A DNA stretch of 64,000 bases from JAOUEA01 sp963821925 (lineage in GTDB: Bacteria > Actinomycetota > UBA4738 > HRBIN12), in the NCBI GenBank assembly GCA_963821925.1, contig CAWGFO010000001.1, positions 62,001 through 126,000 of the forward strand. Direction: 5' to 3'. The position numbers and the translations under genes are program-made. Positions 58,786 to 64,000 of this stretch are shown in pieces. How positions within the stretch are numbered: position 1 is the stretch's first letter; each line of letters begins with the position of its first letter. The notes below the pieces were generated by a model. That model saw only the letters and a program-made list of their open reading frames with translations, did not search any database and had not been told where the DNA came from.

Positions 58786-60648
58786 GTGCTACGACGCATG
58801 ATCCCCCTGGCCGCGGCTGCGGTCCTGGCCGCCGCCGGTCTCGCGGCCGTTCCCTCGATGCCGACGGCGAGCGCCGCAGCGATGACCGGCGCGTGTGGGC
58901 CCCTCCCGGGGGTCCCGCTCCAGCCGATCAAGCACATCGTGATCATCATGGACGAGAACGTCAGTTACAACGCGATCATCGGGCCCAAGGGGTCTGCCGT
59001 CTACAACCAGGCCCCCAACATCAACGACCTCGCGACCGAATGCGGCCTGGCGACCGACTTCCACGCGATCACGCACCCGAGCCACTCCGACTACATCGCG
59101 ACGGTGGCCGGCGACACGTACGTCCCATCCACCTGTAAGGACTGGACCTGCGTGTCGGTCCCGCTCAACCAGCCCAGCATCTTCGGGCAGATCGCGACGG
59201 CGGGCCTGAGCTGGCGCACCTACGCCGAGGACATGACCACGAACTGCCAGACGAGCGCGCAGAACAAGTACAGCGCCGGGCACAACCCGCCCGTGTGGTT
59301 CACGCCGATCGCGGCCGACTGCAAGAAGTGGGCGGTGCCGTTCCCGCAGTTCAACACCGACGTGGCGAACAACAACCTCCCGACGTACTCGTGGATCGTC
59401 CCGAACAAGTGCAACGACATGCACGACTGCGCGTCGGGCGTGAACAAGATCACGGCGGGCGACACGTTCATCCGCGATCAGATGACCAAGATCATGGCCA
59501 CCCCCGACTACCAGAACGGCTCGACGGTGGTCTTCGTGACCTGGGACGAGGGCGTCGAGGGGGGCCGGCCCTTCAACGAGGACTGCCTCGCCCCCGCGAA
59601 CCTGAGCGACGAGAGCTGCCACATCGCCACGATCGTCGCCTCGCGCTGGGTGAACCCGGGGACGAAGAGCAACACGTTCTTCACCCTCTACGGGCTGCTG
59701 AAGACCACCGAGAGGCTGATGGGCCTCCCGTACCTGCGGCACGCCGGTGACGCCGGCGTGAACGACATGGTGTCGGCCTTCAACCTGGGCGTGGCGGCGC
59801 CCACGCCCGACAACGAGGACCCCACGGAACCGGGCGCCCCGACGGCGACGGCGACGGGCTCGACGTCGATCCACCTGTCATGGGGGGCGTCCAACGACAA
59901 CATCGGGGTGCATCACTACGCGATCTACCGCGACGGGGCCGTGACGCCCACCGCCACCTCGCCGACGACGACCTTCGACGACACGGGGCTCAGCCCGTCG
60001 ACCACCCACTCGTATCGGGTCTCGGCCGTCGATGCCGCCGGCAACGAGTCGACGCTCAGCCCGTCGGCCTCGGCGACCACGACCTCGGGGCCCGCCGCGC
60101 TCTTCTCCGACTCCTTCGAGTCCGGGAACCTGTCGGCCTGGACCTCGGTGAGCGGGCTGACGGTGCAGCAGGCCGAGCGCTTCGCGGGCTCGTGGGGCGC
60201 CTTGGGCACCAGCACCGCGAACGGCGGCCGTTCCGCCTACCGCACGCTCAGCCCGAGCCTGAACGACGTCTGGGTGACGATGCAGGTCAAGATCGTGTCA
60301 CAGGGATCCAACAACCTCGACCTGTTCAAGCTGAAGAACGGCAGCGCGTCGCTCTACTCGCTGAGCGTGACGTCCGCCCAGCGGATCATCTCCCGGAACT
60401 CCGCCACGAACGTCTCGCACAAGAGCGCCACCGCCATCACGAAGGGCGCGTGGCATCAGCTGCGGGTGCACGTGACGATCAACGGGGCCTCGGGTGCCGT
60501 TGAGGTGTGGCTCGACGGCGTTCGCGTGAACGACGTGAGCCTCACCGACAACCTGGGGACCACCGGGACGAACCGATTCCAGCTGGGCGACGCGAACTCG
60601 GGCCGGACCTTCTCGGTCGCGTTCGACGACGTGTCGCTGAGCGTGTGA
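58786..60648 (+). CDS. Secreted phosphoesterase (acid phosphatase/phospholipase C family) with FnIII and LamG-like domains
   Basis: A 620-aa exported enzyme. Signal peptide ~1-31. The PF04185-type phosphoesterase domain (about 45-335) has KHIVIIMDENVSYNAIIG, THPSHSDYIATVAGDTY, SWIVPNKCNDMHDC and VFVTWDEG, covering the usual metal and nucleophile motifs. An FnIII domain (about 350-435; GAPTATATGSTSIHLSWGAS) and a C-terminal LamG-like domain (about 440-620; SDSFESGNLSAWTSV) follow. GTG 58786 has AGGAGG upstream. The C-terminal pair is repeated in the next gene, suggesting a common surface or polysaccharide target. Confidence 0.82.
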   Translation: MLRRMIPLAAAAVLAAAGLAAVPSMPTASAAAMTGACGPLPGVPLQPIKHIVIIMDENVSYNAIIGPKGSAVYNQAPNINDLATECGLATDFHAITHPSHSDYIATVAGDTYVPSTCKDWTCVSVPLNQPSIFGQIATAGLSWRTYAEDMTTNCQTSAQNKYSAGHNPPVWFTPIAADCKKWAVPFPQFNTDVANNNLPTYSWIVPNKCNDMHDCASGVNKITAGDTFIRDQMTKIMATPDYQNGSTVVFVTWDEGVEGGRPFNEDCLAPANLSDESCHIATIVASRWVNPGTKSNTFFTLYGLLKTTERLMGLPYLRHAGDAGVNDMVSAFNLGVAAPTPDNEDPTEPGAPTATATGSTSIHLSWGASNDNIGVHHYAIYRDGAVTPTATSPTTTFDDTGLSPSTTHSYRVSAVDAAGNESTLSPSASATTTSGPAALFSDSFESGNLSAWTSVSGLTVQQAERFAGSWGALGTSTANGGRSAYRTLSPSLNDVWVTMQVKIVSQGSNNLDLFKLKNGSASLYSLSVTSAQRIISRNSATNVSHKSATAITKGAWHQLRVHVTINGASGAVEVWLDGVRVNDVSLTDNLGTTGTNRFQLGDANSGRTFSVAFDDVSLSV

Positions 60649-60662
60649 CGGGGGGATCATCC

Positions 60663-62748
60663 ATGGCGCTACGAGGGGGTACGCGACACGCGGGCATGGC
60701 GCGTTCCGCTGGTCCTGGCGATGGCGATCGCGATCGCCGGCATCCCGGTCGGCGCGTCGGCGGCGACCCTGGCCCCCGACACGCCGGACGCGACGTGGCA
60801 GACCGGAGGGAAGTCGGCCTCGGACTTCGCGGGCTCGCGGGTCAACTCGATCGCGGTCGCGTCGAGCCGCTACTACCTCGGTGGGAGCTTCACCGAACGT
60901 GCGGCCGGCCGGCGGAGCGTTCGGCAGCGGGAACGTGGCTCGCAACCGCCTCGCCGCGTTCGACGGCTCCGGCGCCCTCGTGACCTCGTGGAACCCGAAC
61001 GCGAACGGCACCGTGAACGCGGTGACGGTCGACCCGGGCTCGGGAACGGTCTTCGTGGGCGGCACCTTCACCAGCATCGGCGGCAAGACCCATACTCGTC
61101 TCGCGGCCATCGACCCGGTGACCGGCGTCCGCCGACCGCCTGGAACCCGGCGCCGAACGGGCAGGTCGATGACCTCCTGGTCGCGAACGGACGCCTCTAC
61201 GTGGTCGGGTCGGTTCACCTCGATCGCGGGCTCGTCGCGGACGCGGCTGGCGGCGTTCGATCTTCCCGGGCTCACGCTGAACGGCGCGTGGCACCCCACC
61301 GCCGACAACACCGTGTCGAGCGTAGCGGCGACCGACGGGACGTCGACGATCCTCGTGGGCGGTCATTTCACGTCGGTGAGCGGCAACGCGTCCCAGCCGT
61401 ACTTGGCGGCGCTCAACGCCACGACCGGCGCCGTGAAGCCGATCGCGAACCACCCCCCCTTCTACATCGACGGCATCACCCCGACCGCGACCCAGGTGTT
61501 CGTCGCCGAGGGCGGGCCGGCGGCAAGGTCCAAGCCTTCTCCTGGCCCGCGGGGTCCCTGCAGTGGACCGCGCAGTTCGACGGCGACATGCAGGCGCTCG
61601 TCCAGCGCGACGGCATCGTCTACGCGGGCGGGCACCAGGTCGCCTACTGCGTCGGCGGGACGGGAGCGGGCGCCCCGTTCGTCTGCGACCAGCCGCTGAC
61701 CCGGAACAAGTTCGCCGCGCTGGACGGCGCGACGGGTGCACTCACGTCCTGGAACCCGGACTCGAACGGACCTCTCGGCGTCTTCGACATGGAGGCGACG
61801 CCGACGGGTCTGGTCGCCGGAGGCGAGTTCTCGCTCGTGCACGGCCAACGCCAGCAGGGGTTCGCCCGGTTCACCGTCGGCGCCTACAGCCGACCAGCTC
61901 CCTTCGACGCCGGCGAACCTGACCGGCTCGATCGATCCCGACGGAACGACGGCCCACCTCAGCTGGGATCCCTCGATCGACGACCACGGTGTCGATCACT
62001 ACGCCGTGTACCGCACCGACGTGAGCTCCAGCACGCCGCTCGGCACCTCGCTGACGCCGAACTACGTGGACCTCGGCCTCGCGCCCGGGACCACGTTCCA
62101 GTACCGGGTGCGGGCCGTCGATACGATCGGTCAGCTCTCATCGGCGAGCGCCCCGTTCTCGCTGACCACCCCCGGCACGCCGCCTCCCCCCCGCCGCCGG
62201 GGGGCTTCGCCGACAACTTCGAGAGCGGCGCCCTCGCGGCCTGGACCTCCTCGACGAGGATCACCGCCGAGTCGGGGATCGGGTTCGGCGGTTCGTACGG
62301 AGCGCACGCGCATCCGTCCGGCCAGACCGCGTTCGCCCAGAAGACGCTCGACAGCGCGTCGTCGAGCGTGACGTTCGAGGATCACTTCGACATCGTCAGC
62401 CAAGGCGCCAACTGGATCGACCTGATCAAGTTCCGGAACACCGGCGGGACCGTGATCGCGACGCTCTACGTCGACAAGGCCGACAACCTGCAGCTCCGCA
62501 ACCTCGTGGCGGGCACGACGTTCACCAGCTCCACGGTGGCGTCGATCGGCACCTGGCACGACGTCGCGCTGAAGGTCACCGTCGCCGGCGCCTCGGGGAC
62601 GTCGGAGGTCTGGCTCGACGGCGTGAAAGTGCCGCAGCTGAGCGTCACGACCAACTTCGGCACCGCGCAGATCGGGTCCGTGCAGCTGGGCGACTCCTCA
62701 GCGAGGACCTACGACATCGTGTACGACGACGTCGCGGTCACGAGCTGA
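60663..62748 (+). pseudogene. Secreted beta-propeller/FnIII/LamG-like protein, frameshifted seven times
   Basis: Reassembled across frames it encodes one protein of ~690 aa. A signal peptide (start ATG 60663) is followed by Delta60-like propeller repeats (VAVSSRYYLGGSF, TVFVGGTFTSIGG, TILVGGHFTSVSG, IVYAGGHQVAY). Then comes an FnIII domain (TPANLTGSIDPDGTTAHLSW) and a LamG-like end (ADNFESGALAAWTSS) to TGA 62748. Single-base shifts are needed near 60677, 60900, 61125, 61215, 61520, 61895 and 62195. Some fall in G or C runs; no in-frame stop or missing domain is seen. Confidence 0.75.
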
Positions 62749-62923
62749 ACCGCGCAGGTCGCCGCTCGAGGGCAACGTCGGCAGAGGCGACGGGTCTCGG
62801 ACGCCTTGGAAACCCTGCAGAAACGAGCCGTTCGGCCGATGTGACGGCGTGCCGCCGCCACTAGCGTCAGAGGTCTCGGCGGGGACGAAGGCCCCCCGCG
62901 TATCCGCACGGGAGGGAACCGAC
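62749..62923. other. Intergenic region upstream of the last secreted gene
   Basis: A 175-bp gap without a credible gene. TAGCGT near 62863 could be a -10 box, and GGGAGGG precedes ATG 62924. Confidence 0.35.
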
Positions 62924-64000
62924 ATGCGGAAGATCCTGGCCGCGATCGCGGCCGCAGTGACCGTCGGCGCGCTCGCAGCGCCCGCGACGGCGCTCAGCGG
63001 GAACGCGACGGTCGGCGGCGCCGACGACCGCGTCACCCGGCACACGTATGTCCGCCACGACGGCGGCAGCGACCCGACGATCGACCTCTGCAACTCGACC
63101 GTCCCGGCCGACTACGGGAACCTCACCGTCAACAACGAGCCGTTCTCCGTCGTGGACCCGAACAACCCGAACCTGATCGTCGCGGGCTGGAACGACTACT
63201 GCTCGGACTGGATGGGCCTCGGCTTCTCGACCGACGGGGGCCAGACCTGGACGAACTCCCTGGTTCCCGGGTACCCGGCCGACACGTCGACCGAAGGGAT
63301 GCAATCGCCCGAGTACATCCGGACGAACAACGCCAGCGACCCGCTCGGCGCGTTCGACACCCACGGGCACTTCTACTTCGGGGCGATCTCGTACAACGGG
63401 TTCGCAGGCCCCAAGACGAACGCCGACGTCTGGGTCGCGAAGTACGACGTGGTGAACCCCGCCTCGAACCACGGCTACCCGTTGGACTACCTGGGCACGA
63501 CGCGGGTCGGCAAGGGCACGCCCAGCGCGAACTTCCTGGGCAAGTTCCTCGACAAGCCGATGCTCGAGGTCGACCGCACCGGCGGCACGACCGACGGCAA
63601 CGTGTACATGTGCTTCACGAAGTTCCCGGGCAACGGCCGCGGCACGATCTACTTCTCCACCTCGAAGAACGGCGGGGCCACGTTCACCAAGCCGATCGCG
63701 ATCAGCGGGATGCTCGCATCGCAGGGCTGCGACATCGCGGTCGAGCACGACGGCGACGTCCATGTCTCGTGGCGCACCTTCGACACCAGCTCCTCGAAGA
63801 AGAACTTCGGCGTGGCCGCGGTCCGCTCGGGCAACGCGGGCGCCACGTTCTCCAAGCCGGTGATGATCGCCCAGCTGGCGGGCTACAACCCCTTCGACGG
63901 GGCTCGCGACTGTGGTGACGGCGTCGACGCGTGCCCGTCCGGGTTCGTCTTCGGGCGCGTGCCGCTCGAGCCGCGGCTGACCGCCGACCCCACCGGGCAG
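62924..64000 (+). CDS. Secreted BNR/sialidase-fold protein (partial, runs off the window)
   Basis: At least 359 aa, open to the window end. Signal peptide MRKILAAIAAAVTVGALAAP-ATA, then a propeller with Asp-box repeats STDGGQTWT, STSKNGGATFT and RSGNAGATFS, plus VVDPNNPNLIVAGWNDYC. Asp boxes occur in sialidases and in many non-enzymatic BNR propellers. No catalytic Arg triad can be confirmed in this part, so sialidase activity is not claimed. It is the third secreted gene in a row. Confidence 0.8.
   Translation, partial: MRKILAAIAAAVTVGALAAPATALSGNATVGGADDRVTRHTYVRHDGGSDPTIDLCNSTVPADYGNLTVNNEPFSVVDPNNPNLIVAGWNDYCSDWMGLGFSTDGGQTWTNSLVPGYPADTSTEGMQSPEYIRTNNASDPLGAFDTHGHFYFGAISYNGFAGPKTNADVWVAKYDVVNPASNHGYPLDYLGTTRVGKGTPSANFLGKFLDKPMLEVDRTGGTTDGNVYMCFTKFPGNGRGTIYFSTSKNGGATFTKPIAISGMLASQGCDIAVEHDGDVHVSWRTFDTSSSKKNFGVAAVRSGNAGATFSKPVMIAQLAGYNPFDGARDCGDGVDACPSGFVFGRVPLEPRLTADPTGQ

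Overview
This 64-kb window is high-GC chromosomal DNA from an actinobacterium (phylum Actinomycetota), probably outside the well-studied orders. The evidence is a menaquinone gene set, actinobacterial DUF5318, DUF4244 and Rv3654c-like TadE proteins, a compact Tad pilus operon, PIG-V and GT87-type membrane mannosyltransferases, NarL-type two-component systems, and promoters placed for leaderless transcription (TAnnnT 6-8 nt before the start codon of 12 genes). I found no tRNA, rRNA, CRISPR array, insertion sequence or prophage. All assignments come from reading the sequence; no database search was run.

Layout. 0-5 kb: menaquinone biosynthesis (end of a probable menA, menD, then a leftward merR-menG-menF operon) and a GNAT gene. 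5-8 kb: a GNAT gene and two overlapping polytopic glycosyltransferases. 8.2-11.1 kb: a response regulator and its sensor kinase. 11.2-14.8 kb: a class A penicillin-binding protein with a Pro/Thr tail, DUF5318, cupin and DUF983 proteins. 14.9-18.7 kb: leftward tadA-tadB-tadC-pilin-tadE-tadE-like operon. 18.9-38.8 kb: two tandem copies of one six-gene efflux cassette, both leftward. 38.9-51.3 kb: mixed metabolic genes (two methyltransferase/acetyltransferase genes, a TolB-like propeller, a serine hydrolase, IclR, PHP hydrolase, inositol-phosphatase-like protein, a peptide ABC importer without ATPases, SRPBCC protein, amidohydrolase). 51.3-58.6 kb: ssd/CpaE-like protein, M15 peptidase, GyrI-like protein, methyltransferase, ubiquitin-like protein with a frameshifted BNR protein, HAD-IB hydrolase, PadR. 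58.8-64 kb: three consecutive large secreted proteins, the middle one frameshifted many times and the last cut by the window edge.

The most interesting system is the 18.9-38.8 kb block. Each ~9.9-kb cassette reads sensor kinase - NarL regulator - RND pump (type B) - ~142-aa lipoprotein resembling only the ends of a CusB-like adaptor - RND pump (type A) - 297-aa lipoprotein. The cassettes are diverged through most of their length, but the last ~994 bp is nearly identical (two mismatches by eye), which points to gene conversion. Both kinase genes have the same promoter (TTGAGT-N18-TACGTT). Both pump operons have a -10 box preceded by two TCGTC...GACGA palindromes centred near -43 and -67, a typical activator arrangement. 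I infer two regulated, heteromeric RND pumps with hairpin-less adaptors, suited to a cell without an outer membrane.

A second large-scale observation: the neighbourhood known in mycobacteria as Rv3661-Rv3654c (HAD-IB, ssd, tadA to tadE-like) is present with gene order and tad/ssd strand kept, but split by ~33 kb and ~5 kb of unrelated genes. The efflux cassettes lie in the larger split.
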